A stretch of DNA of 64,000 bases from Cynocephalus volans (GCF_027409185.1 NC_084463.1:157829869-157893868), one strand, 5' to 3'. Shown: positions 42,901-53,679, numbered from the stretch's first letter. Notes: generated by a model not told the origin, from the sequence alone. Program-made: numbers and translations.

Positions 42901-42939
42901 GGGATTCACCCCAAGCAGTCTCATACTCCAACTGGTCTC

Positions 42940-43330
42940 TCATCAACACTTTTAACTATGGTAAAATACACGTACCATGAGATTTACCATCTCAACCATC
43001 TTTCGGCGCACAGTTCAGTGGAACTAAGTGCCTTCACGTTGCTGTGCAACCGTCACCACCGTCCATCTCCAGAACTCTTTTTCATCCTGCAAAACTGAAA
43101 CTCTGTCCCCATCAAGCACTAACCCCATTGTCCTCTCCCCCAGCCCCTAAGGACCACCGTTCTCCTTTCTTGCCTCTGTGAATTTGACTATTCTAGGTCC
43201 CTCCTATAAGTGGGTACCACGGTATTTTTTGAGAGTGGCTTATTTCACTCAGCATAATGTCCTTAAGTTTCCTCCACGTTGCAAAGCATGTGTCTTTCTT
43301 TGTAAAATTTTGTTTTGAATCAATACTATA
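42940..43330 (-). mobile_element. old LINE-1 3' fragment, opposite strand
   Basis: TAAAATACACGTACCATGAG, GTTCAGTGGAACTAAGTGCC, GTGCAACCGTCACCACCGTC and TTATTTCACTCAGCATAATG are reverse-complement L1M text. The continuation to about 43,720 may belong to the same relic. Confidence 0.8.
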
Positions 43331-44100
43331 TTTATAAGCTTCCAAATTCGAAAGGTATCAAAGTACTTACAATGAAAAGTCTCCTCTCTCAGTCTCCCTC
43401 CCCCTGCCCTCCCCAACGCTCCTCCTATCCAGAAATAACAATTACCATCCACTTCAGAAATATTTTCTGCATATACAGCAGATACATACATGGATTCTCT
43501 TTCTGTTTTTCACTCTGCTCTGGGGCATGTTTTTTCCCTTCGCAGTCTGCCTTGGAGATCATTTCCTTATCAGTGCAGAAGATCTTCCTCCTCTGTTTTT
43601 TGCAACTACACAGTGTTTCATTGTACTGACACACGGTGATTTACTTGACAAATTCCTACTGGTGGCTAGTTTAGATCCTGTGCTTTTAACCGTGTTAAGG
43701 AGCCTCTGAGTGGAACAGCGCGGGCAACACTACGGCCTCCAGATATCCCAAGACTCAAAGGCGTCATGCATCGGATCATTGCAGGGACTCTTGTTTAGCA
43801 AGCATCACATACCTTGGCTTACAGAGGCTTCAGCCTTGAAGGAGATTAGTCAAGTAAAAGAGCTGTACAAGTAAATAAAGAATCACAATTTTAAAATACC
43901 ATACAGAGGGGTGGAGAGAGGCACGCAGTGAGAGTTATCACTGGTAGAAACCGCCTGTCGGAGAAGCCTTCACTCTGATTCCACCCCCACCCCCACCCCC
44001 CCATTCCTCCCAAGTGTTGTCTAGTCAGGGAACAGCACCCCGTGCACCCAGTTGCCCAAACAGGGTCCTCTTATCAGAAGGGAAATCAGACCCCTCAAGA
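43331..44100. other. intergenic, possibly old repeat, unassigned
   Basis: TTGCAACTACACAGTGTTTC and nearby text resemble old L1 3' sequence. A short C-rich run lies at 43,980-44,003. Confidence 0.35.
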
Positions 44101-44119
44101 GCTTCCCAAGACTCTGAGC

Positions 44120-44530
44120 ATAAAGACCATAGCAGGAGGCCTGGCGTGATCCACCCCTGCCAGTCCTGCACACCTTGTATGCATTCCCCGCTCCAGGCAC
44201 ACGGCCCCTTTGTGCTCCACAGGCACACCAGGTACTTCCCATCTTAGGGCTTCGGTGCTGTGCATCCCCTTGGCCCAGAACTTTCTCCACCTGCAGGTCT
44301 CAGCATCCGGTCACCTGCTCAGAAAGCCCACCCTAACTCCCCCATCTAAGTGGGTCTCACTCTTTGTTTCTGTCCTAGCACCTGCTTACTTTCTCCCTAG
44401 CATGCTTCACAGCCTGTAATTACTTCATTTGTTTAATTGTTTGCTTGTCTGTCTCCCTCACTAGAGCAAAGCTTCACAGTGGCAGGGACTTGGGTCTGGT
44501 TCATCCATCGCTGTATCCCTGTCAGGGGTT
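44120..44530 (-). mobile_element. L2 LINE 3' relic, opposite strand
   Basis: CACAGCCTGTAATTACTTC, GTCTGTCTCCCTCACTAGAG and TCATCCATCGCTGTATCCCT follow the reverse-complement L2 3' end. Confidence 0.75.
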
Positions 44531-45059
44531 GATGTTGTCAAGAAAGCAGATGCTGAGATGGGGTGTGGAGTGCAAGCTTGTCACTAGGGAGCTGTACTTG
44601 TGAAAGCAAGGGGGTGAGGCAGGACTGGGCAGAGGTAACAGCCAAACTGTGATGCTTGCCCTGCAAAATCTCAGCCAACCAGGCAGGGAGCTCCGGAGTA
44701 TGCCCACCAGAGTTGTCCACATGGTGCAGAGACGCCCAAACTTCTAAATCCTTTCCTTGTTTGGTCACCAGATGTGAGCAGCCCCAGAAAGAGTGTGATC
44801 CAGAGCAAGGCAGTTCTCTGCAGCTGGGGCAGACCCTGGAGTTACTGCAGCTGGAGGCTCCCTGCTGAGCACACTCCTCGCAGCTTGAAGGGGCTCCAGG
44901 CAGTGCCTCTCCGTGTCTACCCCAGTTCCCAACTCCTAGCACAGTGCCTGCCACACAGCAGGTGCTCAGCATTTATTGAATGAATCAATGAATGGATCGA
45001 CATTTGATTGAGTCTTAAAGTATGAATAGGATTTGGAGAAGTGGACAAGGCAGGAAACG
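44531..45059. other. intergenic; L2 end-like tail near 44,925-44,995
   Basis: CCTAGCACAGTGCCTGCCAC and GCTCAGCATTTATTGAATGA match the reverse L2 tail. The stretch before it is unassigned. Confidence 0.5.
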
Positions 45060-45340
45060 TGTATTCCAGGCATGAGGCTTATAGCTTGTGCAAAGGTAGA
45101 AAGGCATGAAAAAACATGGAACATTCCCGAATCCACAAATAGTAACACAGGGTTAAATTACCATTCAGGGAGTGAAGGAATGAAGTTCAAATGGTAGGCG
45201 AAAGCCACTGGGCAAGGGCCTTGTAAATTGCACTTGAATTTTATCCTGCTGGCAAAATAAAAAGCTTTAAAAGAGCTTCAAGAGGGAGAATGACATGATC
45301 AGTGGATTTCAGTAAGATCAGTCTGGTGGCCTTTCAGAGA
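45060..45340 (+). mobile_element. ancient mammalian interspersed repeat (same family as 32,815)
   Basis: GCAAGGGCCTTGTAAATTGC, TTGAATTTTATCCTGCTGGC and GAATGACATGATCAGTGGAT match the order of the relic at 32,815-33,320. Confidence 0.5.
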
Positions 45341-46160
45341 ATGGCTGAGGACACCGAGCTGGGACGCAGGGAGGCTGAGAGGAGTTGACTGTGACCAGGC
45401 CAGGCCAGGCCAGCCAGGTGTTACTGAACTTGATGCAGCAGCTGGAGTCAAGAAGGGGGCTAAGGCCAAAGCCTGGGAACCATCAACACTTGAGAACAGT
45501 CAACAAAGAATAAACATCTCAAGAGAACAGAGGGAATGCTCAGGGAAGGAAATCAGGAAAGAACTGAGCCGTGGGAGCGCAGGAGACAGAATGGTTCAAG
45601 AAGGAAGTGGGCACAAGGGTCGAGGCCATTAAGAGGTCAAGCGAGATAAGGACTGAAGGTGCCCATCGATTTGGCCATCAGAAGGACAGGACGCAAGAGC
45701 AATTCTGGCTGGGAACAGACCCAGCCTGGGGCAGGGCATTATCCAGCCTGACTCGGGGCTTGGGTTTCTGGTGGGTGTTCTGGAAAAATCCTTTAGTTGT
45801 CAACATGCTTTAGTCCAGGGTCTCCCCCCACCAAGCCTAACCACAGAGATGCTCTGAACCACATAACCTTCATGGCTCCTCCTCATGGCTCCAAGGAAAG
45901 TCCAGCCACCTTCCTTGGAGGGAGCAGTGGAAAGGGCCCAGTGGAGCACCAGGATCCTGAGTCCTAGTCCTGTTCCTACCACTTGTGAGGGGTCTTGGGC
46001 CTCTGTTTCTCTTGGGGTGCTGGGTCCAGGAAGGCTCCACAATTGCTTCTGTGGACCTGGACTGCCCCAGTGCTCAGGTGCAAAGAAAGTGACACAGGTG
46101 GCCAGGTTCCCACATCCTCTGACTTGGGTTCCCCTGGCTGCCTCCACGTAGAACTCTGGG
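45341..46160. other. upstream DNA of SCGB1A1, no recognised feature
   Basis: No repeat or exon recognised. Reading frames here, including a 189-codon frame on the minus strand, are judged chance. Confidence 0.45.
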
Positions 46161-46239
46161 CTCTCCCACCCCCACCCCTGGGTGACCCATTGTGTGAACT
46201 CAGTTTCAATGGGGACAGAAACTGGGCTGAGAAAAGAGA

Positions 46240-46419
46240 ATATGTACTTATTCCACCAAGCCAATGCCCAAGTAAATAGTGCAATTTCATAAGTGCAGCC
46301 TGTGCCTTGCCCTTCTCCCTCCAGGCACTGCCTGGAGCATATAAAAGACACGCCATGGGCAGGTGTCACACAAGATCACCGCATCTAGAGACAGGCCAGA
46401 GCCTTCCCTGCCTCCCACC
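46240..46419 (+). promoter_or_regulatory. SCGB1A1: SCGB1A1 proximal promoter and 5' UTR
   Basis: A TATA box (TATAAAAG, 46,340-46,347) lies about 73 bases before the ATG, so transcription likely begins near 46,370. Upstream, GTAAATA (46,272-46,278) is the reverse of the FOXA core TATTTAC. GTGCAAT (46,279-46,285) is the reverse of the C/EBP half-site ATTGCAC. CAAG cores (near 46,257 and 46,269) could bind NKX2-1. FOXA, C/EBP and NKX2-1 are the known regulators of this gene in airway club cells; use of these exact sites is inferred. Confidence 0.75.
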
Positions 46420-46474
46420 ATGAAGCTCACAGTCACCCTCACTCTGGTCATGCTAGCTCTCTGCTGCAGCCCTG
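46420..46474 (+). CDS. SCGB1A1: SCGB1A1 coding exon 1 (signal peptide)
   Basis: The ATG follows CTCCCACC, a good Kozak context (ACC before ATG). The donor GTGAGT follows 46,474, leaving one base of an Ala codon. It encodes the hydrophobic core of the signal peptide. Confidence 0.95.
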
Positions 46475-49292
46475 GTGAGTACCCAGAGTCCATTTCCCCC
46501 ATGCCTGGCCTCAGGAACGCTGAGCTCCATCCAGTTCTGCTCAAGAGAAGGGGTGAGCTGCCCGTGCCCTATGTGGAGCTGCAGGGAGGGCCTGAAAATG
46601 CTGAGTCTCAGAAAACAGGGTCTGGTGAACAAGCCTGGCTCTTAGGAACTTGGGGAGAACCCCAAGGCTATGAGGAAACCTGGAAAGGATCCCATCTTCC
46701 ATATGCAACAACCTCAGAATTCCAGGGCATGGAATAGACTAAGGGAGGGATGGAAGAGATTCCATATAGAAGGGCATGTCCAATGACAATGGAATAGGAA
46801 TAACAAGCCTCTCAAAGTCCAGACTTGGACAGACCCCAAGATTCCAAAAGACCTTGGTGCACCCTCTGGGCTTGGGGTCTTCAACCCACTCTGGCAGTGA
46901 AAGGAGCTGGAAGGGGAGCTGCAGAGTCTCATGTCCCCCAAAGAAACCTAACCCAAGGCGAGGTCTCCCATTCTGGGCAGAAAGAATATTCCAAAAAGTG
47001 TCCTTCCCTTTGGGAAATTGCCAACCTAGAGTGGAGTTTTCTAAACAGTTTTGTTCTCTGCAAGAAGGATTAGGAGTCTCTGAGTAGTTGCTACTGTCAC
47101 TAAGAGGAAAGCGGGGGTGGGGAGGAGAAAGGGAGGGAGGGAGGAAGAAGGGAAGGAAGGAAGAAGGGACGGAAAGAAGGAAGGAAGGAAGGAAGGAAGG
47201 GAGGGAGGGAGGGAGGGAGGGAGGGAGGGAGGGAGGAAGGGAGGTCATATCTCCCTCCAAGACCCCATCTTTTGGAAGCTGGGTTACCTAACTCGTTTTC
47301 CTTCTGCATCAGCCTCTTCCATTTCCATCTGAAAATGCTGTTTTTATTTTTTTTTTAATAAACAAACTCCAATTAATTCACTTAGAAATTTTCATGATAC
47401 CCGTGGAGGTAAGTTTTATGACGGAGGGGTTAGAAAACCCAAACCAAGAGGCAGGTGGAACAACTATTTTGCAGAGAGGATTATTTGTTTTTCAGGGGCA
47501 GTGGCGTCATTTTGGACTGCAACGTGTCTTAATTAGACGATCTCAGTGCTGTGGATAGAGGCGGGTGGCTCAGCAAGACAGGACTGAAATGCGTCCAGGG
47601 GTGGGGTGGGGATGCATTTGCTTGTCTGTGTGCATGTGATAATAATAATATGATATTATATGATATTTATATGATATATGATAATAATAACAGTGATAAT
47701 GTCTAACACTTACTTAGCACTTACAATGTGCCAACCCCTGTTCTTAACCCTCCCACATGCTCTCTCTCTCCATTCTTACAACACCCATATGAAGGAGGGA
47801 TATGGTCCCATTTTGCAGATGAGAAAACTGAGTTACGGAAAGTAACTTGCTTGATGACATAGTAAAGTGCAGAGCACAGATCTAAGTTCTGGAGAGGATT
47901 TGACTTGGAGCAGCCACTTTGAGTGGGTCCCTGGAGTAGGAGCCAGGAAGCCAAATCTGCACACAAGGCAGAGAATTCAAGAACAGGGCACTTGAAAAGA
48001 GGGAGGCAAGCAGAGGGTAGGAAATGGTGACCTGCCCCCATGTTCCTGGGGTCAGGAACCTGAGAAGGGAGCACAGTCCTGGGAGCACTTGGTTGAAGGC
48101 AACACAGCAGGACAAGAGGCTTGTCTGTCTGCCACCTGAGCGGACACGCTGCTTCCAGACCAGGTTGGGGACCTGTGCTTGGCTGGTTCTTCCTGCCAAA
48201 GCCTGACTTTGCCACGTGCACCCAGTGACACACAGCTCAGACCATCCCTAACCACTGGTGAAAGGCAAATGTCTGGCAGGAAATAAAGCTCTCAACAGCC
48301 TCTTCCCAGCCCCCATACTGCATAAAAAAATCAGATCAGCAGCTTCCATTACCAATACTCTGCTTAGAACTCTAGCAGAAGGTACAAATAGCACCTTGCC
48401 CAACCCCAACTCAGGAAGACCAAGCAAGGCTCAGGCAAGCCACAGAAAGCTGGCTGTAACCCAGAAAGTATTCACACAGCGCCACATAGTCCACTGCTTG
48501 GAGCATCACCAGATCCTACATTCTACTCCAGCCATGCAAAGGCTGCTATCTCTTGCTGACAGGCCTGGCTGTTCGCATCTGGGGCAAGCCCAGCCAGAGT
48601 GCTGGCCAGCTTGGAAAAGGGTCGGGATACATAGACTTTTTCTTTTCTGGGTTCCAGCTTCTGCAGACGTATGCCCAGCCTTTCTACAAGTCATTGAAAC
48701 CATCTTCTTGGGCACCCTCTCCACTTATCAAGCTGCCCTGCAACCTTTCAGCCCTGATCAAGACATGCAAGATGCAGGGATCCAGCTGAAGAAGCTGGTG
48801 GACACCCTGCCCCAGCAGGCCAAGGACAGCATCCTAAAGCTCATGGTAACCGAGATCTTCCCCCAGCCCTTCAGCTGCAGTGCCATCCCTTTTTTTTTTT
48901 TTTTTTTTTTTTTTTGGACCCATTTCTAATCTAGAGAGAATCACAATGTCAATGTCCCCCGGCAAGTAGGCACAGTCATCTTTCCAGGCATGCCCCCTTA
49001 CCTTTTTTCAAGAGGCTTTTGAGGAATAATCAAAGCCCTTACCATCTTAGATCCTCCCAGAGTTTACCGGACCTCTTAGTTGACGTTAAAGTTTTTATGT
49101 ATCATCATCTCTAACTTTGAGGTTCATTCACTATTGTGTTGGTTTTGTGTCTGTTTGTTTCTATATGTGTTGCAGGAAAAAATAGTCAGAAGCCCACAGT
49201 GCACTCAGGAGTTAGGAATCCAAAGCCCATCAGATTTAGAAGCTGAAGATTCCCAAACGCTGAAGGCCCTGCCACAGCCGCTTGCCTCCTGA
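46420..49292 (+). CDS. SCGB1A1: SCGB1A1, uteroglobin / club cell secretory protein, C-terminally extended
   Basis: Spliced coding parts are 46420-46474, 48658-48845 and 49176-49292: 360 bases, 119 codons plus stop (human 91). The product is a small secreted alpha-helical protein that forms disulfide-linked antiparallel dimers with a hydrophobic pocket for steroids, lipids and similar ligands, made mainly by airway club cells. Residues 1-21 (MKLTVTLTLVMLALCC..ASA) are a signal peptide. The mature chain starts DVCPAF, with the N-terminal cysteine. FSPDQDMQDAG and QLKKLVDTLPQ are family hallmarks, and the C-terminal cysteine is in SPQC. Exon 2 is 188 bases, as in human. Both introns are GT-AG. 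Where human ends Cys-Asn-stop, this gene reads Cys-Thr-Gln and stays open to TGA at 49,290. This gives 29 residues after the cysteine, rich in D/E, S, P and L. The family core is intact, so function is likely kept. Confidence 0.95.
47119..47244 (+). repeat. GGAA/GGGA polypurine microsatellite in SCGB1A1 intron 1
   Basis: About 125 bases of only A and G apart from one C near 47,170. GGAA units change into a pure GGGA run at 47,199-47,234. Such mirror-symmetric purine tracts can form triplex DNA and vary in length. Confidence 0.95.
47640..47700 (+). repeat. imperfect AT-rich (ATAAT/ATGAT) repeat
   Basis: Repeats of AATAATAATATGATATTATA-like text directly precede a MIR. Confidence 0.7.
47690..47860 (+). 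mobile_element. MIR SINE relic
   Basis: AACACTTACTTAGCACTTAC, AATGTGCCAACCCCTGTTCT and CCCATTTTGCAGATGAGAAA follow MIR order. Confidence 0.85.
48658..48845 (+). CDS. SCGB1A1: SCGB1A1 coding exon 2 (helical core)
   Basis: The acceptor GTTCCAG precedes 48,658 and the donor GTAACC follows 48,845 after the Met codon of KLM. It carries the signal cleavage site, the first cysteine and helices 1-4 of the secretoglobin fold. Confidence 0.95.
48891..48915 (+). repeat. poly-T run in SCGB1A1 intron 2
   Basis: About 25 T in a row, 45 bases after the exon 2 donor. It may be the reversed tail of an unrecognised retroposon but no body was seen beside it. Confidence 0.9.
49176..49292 (+). CDS. SCGB1A1: SCGB1A1 coding exon 3 with extended C-terminus
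   Basis: The acceptor TTGCAG precedes 49,176. EKIVRSPQC is the normal family end, with the cysteine codon at 49,200-49,202. The codon at 49,206-49,208 is CAG where human has TAG. The frame continues TQELGIQSPSDLEAEDSQTL and then KALPQPLAS to TGA. Confidence 0.9.
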   Translation, partial: EKIVRSPQCTQELGIQSPSDLEAEDSQTLKALPQPLAS

Positions 49293-49350
49293 CTCCACCC
49301 CCACCAGCCAGCCTTGCTCGCGTCAATAAACTACAAGCATCTCACTTTTG
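49293..49350 (+). terminator. SCGB1A1: SCGB1A1 short 3' UTR and polyadenylation signal
   Basis: AATAAA at 49,325-49,330 lies 33 bases after the stop, and a T-rich element follows at 49,346-49,372. Cleavage is expected near 49,345. The short distance fits most of the ancestral 3' UTR having become coding. Confidence 0.8.
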
Positions 49351-49599
49351 TTTTCCCCACCTCTTTTTTTTTATTCACCTGCTACAGGAGAAGGTCTGCC
49401 CCACCAGGGTAAGATGAGTCAGGGCCAAAGGAAGGCAGCTGAGCCTTGCCCTTGGAGCCCAAGAGGAAACTCAGAACCCTTGCAAAGTTCCTTCCTCTGG
49501 GTTTCTGTTATTTGCCACCAAAAGGGGCTCCACGCCCCTCCCCTCTTATCCTACTCAACATCTCAGACCCCACTTGTCCAACAGAACTGGTGACCGCCC

Positions 49600-50090
49600 T
49601 CCCCAGTCTGTTCCTGATCTCAGTGATTTCTATCTCCATTTTCCCAGCTGGGCTTCCCCGGCCAGAAGCCTGGGGGTCCTCCCTGACCTGTCCCTCTCCA
49701 GTCACCCAAGGCAACCTCTAAAGGGCCTCTGGAATCACCCACTCCTTCCATGTCCACAGGCCACACCATCCACCCCTGTCTGCACAACCAGGGGCCTCCT
49801 AACTGGCTCCCAGCTTCACTCTCACACCCCTGCGGTCCATTCCCCACACACTGGCCAAAGGAATTTGTATGAAATGCAAACCCCTTTCCACTGCCCACCA
49901 CACCCCCATCCTTCAAAGCTTCCAGTGCTCTTACAAATTCAAAATCCACACGTGGCCCATCCCTGGCTCTTGTCTTCCCCCCCTCCTTCCCACTGCTCCG
50001 TGGCTCTGCTCAATCCATGCACACCCCCTCCCTCCCCTGCCCTTCCCACCCCAGGGCCTTTGCACAGGCCACTCAGCAGCAGCTGCTCAA
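49600..50090 (-). mobile_element. L2 LINE relic, opposite strand
   Basis: GGGGCCTCCTAACTGGCTCC, GGCCAAAGGAATTTGTATG, CTTCAAAGCTTCCAGTGCTC and GGGCCTTTGCACAGGCCA follow reverse-complement L2. Confidence 0.75.
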
Positions 50091-50184
50091 AATGTAGGTA
50101 TTATTGATTGGCTTTAAAAATCGCTCTAGAGCAACATGTGCGAATAATAGGACTCGTCCTAAAGATGCACCCCATGTGGATATC

Positions 50185-50720
50185 AAAACCCTAAAACGCC
50201 CCCGCCCCACGGGAGTCGGCCCCCACCGGGCCATACCATCCACAGCCGCTGAATAAAAGTGGAGCACGTGCAGAGGGGCGGCAGAGATGAAAAGAGCGTC
50301 GGCAGAGGGCACGGAAGGAGGTGGCTAAAGCGAGAGGGCCACTGGCTGTACAATGCCGCCCCCTGCAAGGAGCCCCGAGGTCCGCGGGGGCCGCACCCGC
50401 CCCGCCCCAGCGCCCGGCGCGCTGCGGCCACCAGGGGGCAGTGTCGGCCGCGGCGTCCCCGCGCTCCAGGCTCCGCGGCTCGGAAGCCCCGGCCGCGAGT
50501 CCCGGGCTCTGCGGGACGGAGGGACACGGTGCGCCGCCACGGAACCTTCATCATCTATGTGATTTTTTTTTATATTTGATTTTTGAGGGTGTCTAAAGTC
50601 AGAATTCTGAAGAAAAACAGGAGCAGTCACACGGACGATGCTGCCGCCCGTTGAACCCTGCCGGCGACGCGTCAGCCCTTCTGGAATTGGCAGCAATTCC
50701 ATTCCCAGCCGACTCCGAGG
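50185..50720. promoter_or_regulatory. orphan CpG island downstream of SCGB1A1
   Basis: GC- and CpG-rich DNA with densest CpG at 50,370-50,545 and weaker CpG content to about 50,860. It contains a TATA-like GAATAAAAG near 50,250, GC boxes and CTCF-like motifs. No exon with clear coding sense or splice site could be linked to it. It may be a promoter of an unannotated transcript, a regulatory or boundary element, or an island without a gene. Confidence 0.6.
50428..50441 (+). promoter_or_regulatory. strong CTCF-like motif
   Basis: CCACCAGGGGGCAG agrees fully with the CTCF core consensus. A weaker opposite-strand match (GCCCCCTGCAAGG, 50,358-50,370) lies about 60 bases to the left. Confidence 0.65.
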
Positions 50721-53130
50721 GCGAGTCCGACCGAATCGGGAAGCTGCGAGAGGAGCAGGCGGAGCCGACCTCTGACCTCCGCCTGCCCAAAAAGCACAGC
50801 CGAATGACCTTGACCGATGGTTTGCTCCCTGGCGGGCGATCTCGCAATCTCTCATTGATTCCTCACACGACCCAGATTCCAGGGCCCAAACCCCAACCCC
50901 TGCCCTCCAGAGAGTGAGGTCTCCAATGCAGGGATCCCCACAGCCAAGAAACTCAGTGATCCCAATGAGAAAGTCCACCCCAACCCCCAAGCACACACTT
51001 GTGCACACACACTGTAAGGCCACCGGTCCCACCCTTCATTGTCTGCCACCAGGGAGGGACTCTGATTGTAAAAATTCCAGAGCAGGGCAGGGGGATCGCC
51101 ATTCCAAAAGAGATTGCAGCAGGTGTGGCCTTGACGGGAGCCTCTCCTGTCCCCCCCACTCCCTGGCTGCTAAGGCTCCAGATTCTCCTGCCTCTAGGTC
51201 CTCATTAACACACATACCTTAATTCTGCTGGGCCAGCCACCTGGGTGAGTATCCGTGACCATAAAAGGTTCAGAATTTTAATGACCCATTTGCAGCCAGG
51301 GAAGTATTTACCTAGAGCAAATGCAATGCAGGTATCTGAGGATGAAAGGATGTACAATTAATTATATTGCAGGTATCTGGGTCTCAGCCTTGCGGGGGCT
51401 GGGGACATACGTGCAGGAATTGCTGTAGGTGATTCACAAGAATGTGAGCTATGTCAACACACAGAACCCTGTGTTAAGTTTAAAAAGAGCAGAATGCAAA
51501 GATGAACCGATCACCACCACAGAAGAGTACATATCCGTGTGACGCCTGTGACAGCCAGCAGAAGGGAATTAAATAAATGAAGGATGTTCATTGGATTCTT
51601 TTCTGTCTGCATGACTCATGTAGTTAACTGTGTAGGAGTAACACCGGGCCCAAAGCTATGCGCCAAGCTCAGGCTGTGGCCTGTTTTTGAAAGAGCCAAG
51701 AATTGTTTTTACATTTGAAGAAGAGAAAGAGGAGGAAAAGGGAGGAGAAAAAGTTTATCCACCCCTGTTTTATAAAAATATAGAATTCGCATACAATCAG
51801 CCATTTCTACTATGAATATGCCAAACTGTAAAACACAGGGAAGCAAATGTGTGAATATAAGCTTCCTGCATTTGACAAACTGTGTGAAGAAAAAACTTAA
51901 AATGTATCTCAACAAAGCAAAAAGCAGATTAAAAATAAGAAATCTATTTTTAGCACTGCACTAGCTTCAGCATGCAGACTTCTGAAGAGCCCAGGGAGAG
52001 AAAGACCACATTTCTTGATCAGAAAACTGTGAATCTGGGAGTGGGAAAAAAAAAAAAATTAAGTATTTATTATCCCCACAACCTGCAACCAAAGAAACTT
52101 TACTCTTGAAGAAAGCTAAAGAGGAATGGTAATTACCAACCCCTGCCAGCTTATTGCCAGATCAAAGGGCTTGTCCTGTATGTCAGTGTAGAGGCTGGAT
52201 TAACTGATGAGTGGGAAAGCTGCAGTTTTACACATGAAACGGTAGAGGTTAGCCTGGCAGAAAAATCTATAACATGACTCACGAGGCAGGAAGAGGAAGC
52301 AAAACCAGCCCTCATCAACTTTATCAAGATGAAGTGATTAAAATTATGTCTTGTTTACAGCTGATGCAAGGCATGCTGTTTGCGAATACCGAGGACTTGT
52401 GGGTAGTAATTCACTGTAGGGTCTGCCACTCAAAATGGCTTCAGAGAGATGATAAAGAAGCCCTTGATTGATGACGATGGGGCCACAAAAACAATGCATT
52501 CTGAAACCTGTCATTAGGGGATGCTTCCCCCCAGGGCTTACAGAACATGCCAACCAGCACATGGGAATAATGTGAGAATGAGTCATGAGTAGTTAGCCAC
52601 CCAGCGTATTTCCATGAGCAGACTAAAATTACAAAACTGTAGTACGTGCAAAATAAAAATCTGAAAATAGATTCAGCTGAGCAAGCCTGGTTGCCAGCTT
52701 TGGAATCGAGAAACAGGGGGTTGGAATTTGGAATTGTTCTCGCATCAAGTGAATGGATTCCCAGCCTATCACAAATAAAATGCCTGAAGTTCTGTGCCTA
52801 TAGCACCCAACCACCTTGTCACCTCAAGGCATGCAACATAGAGCCTCCTTTAGAATTCCCAGTATGCCCTGGTCACAGAAGAGGTGCTTCCTCAGCCCTA
52901 GGGCGGGATGGAGACTGGTCAGGGGCTCCCTGGGAGCTAAGGAGCAGGCCTCAGGGCATCAGGGCCAGGAGAAAGGGTGCAGATGCAGGGATCTCCTGAC
53001 CCTCTGACCTTAGGCGTCAAACCCATCAGTGAGTCCATCTCGATTTACCTTGAATTTTGTCCCTTCTCTCTACTCTATTGCCAATATCAGGTCCTCACCA
53101 TCTATGGCCTGAATCATTGCAAATAGCCTC
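50721..53130. other. intergenic, no recognised gene
   Basis: Moderately unique DNA with a poly-A run near 52,047-52,059. No exon or clear repeat assigned. Confidence 0.45.
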
Positions 53131-53134
53131 TAAA

Positions 53135-53620
53135 TGACTTTCCTTTGGCTGCTGTAATGAATTGCCACAAACTTAATGGCTTTAAAAAAACACAGAGATT
53201 TATTATCTTACAGTTCTGGAGGCCAGAAGTCTGAAATGGATCTCACTGGGCTAAAAATCAAGGTGTTGGCAGGCTGCATTCCTTCTGGAGGCCCTAGGGG
53301 AGAATCTGTTTTCTGGTTTTTTTGGTTTCTAGAGGCCACCCTCATTCCTTGGCTCATGGCTCCTTCCCCATCTTCAAAATCAATAGTGCAGACCCTTCAA
53401 ATCGTTCTCTGCCTCTGACCTCCTCTGTGCACCCACTTCCATTTATGGGGATCCTTGTGATTACATGGGACCCATCCAGATAACCCAGAATAATCTCCCC
53501 ATCTCAAGGTCAGCTGATTAGCAACCTTAATTCATTTCCTTTTGCCACATTCACAGTTCTGGGGGTTAGGACACGGACGTCTTTGAAGGGGGGCCATTAT
53601 CTGCCTCCTAAATGGTCTCT
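53135..53620 (-). mobile_element. MaLR (MLT1-like) LTR, opposite strand
   Basis: TTCCTTTGGCTGCTGTAATG, ACAGTTCTGGAGGCCAGAAG, GGCAGGCTGCATTCCTTCTG and CACAGTTCTGGGGGTTAGGA follow old MaLR LTRs reversed. Confidence 0.75.
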
Positions 53621-53679
53621 AAGATTTCAGTCTTGCCTCCTTCCACAATACTCTTCCCATGATCGTCAAAAATCAAACA

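Larger units (their letters stand above)
46475..48657 (+). other. SCGB1A1: SCGB1A1 intron 1
   Basis: A 2.18 kb GT-AG intron. It holds a purine microsatellite (47,119-47,244), a MIR (47,690-47,860) and otherwise no recognised feature. Confidence 0.9.

Noticed and set aside
45800-46369. 189-codon minus-strand frame overlapping the SCGB1A1 promoter
   Set aside because: It is antisense to the TATA box region and has no known similarity.
46739-47309. Pro/Ser-rich minus-strand frames near 47 kb
   Set aside because: They are translations of the GGAA/GGGA microsatellite.
50325-51032. 235-codon minus-strand frame in the second CpG island
   Set aside because: Composition-driven open frame. No domain, and it runs out of the island into unrelated DNA.
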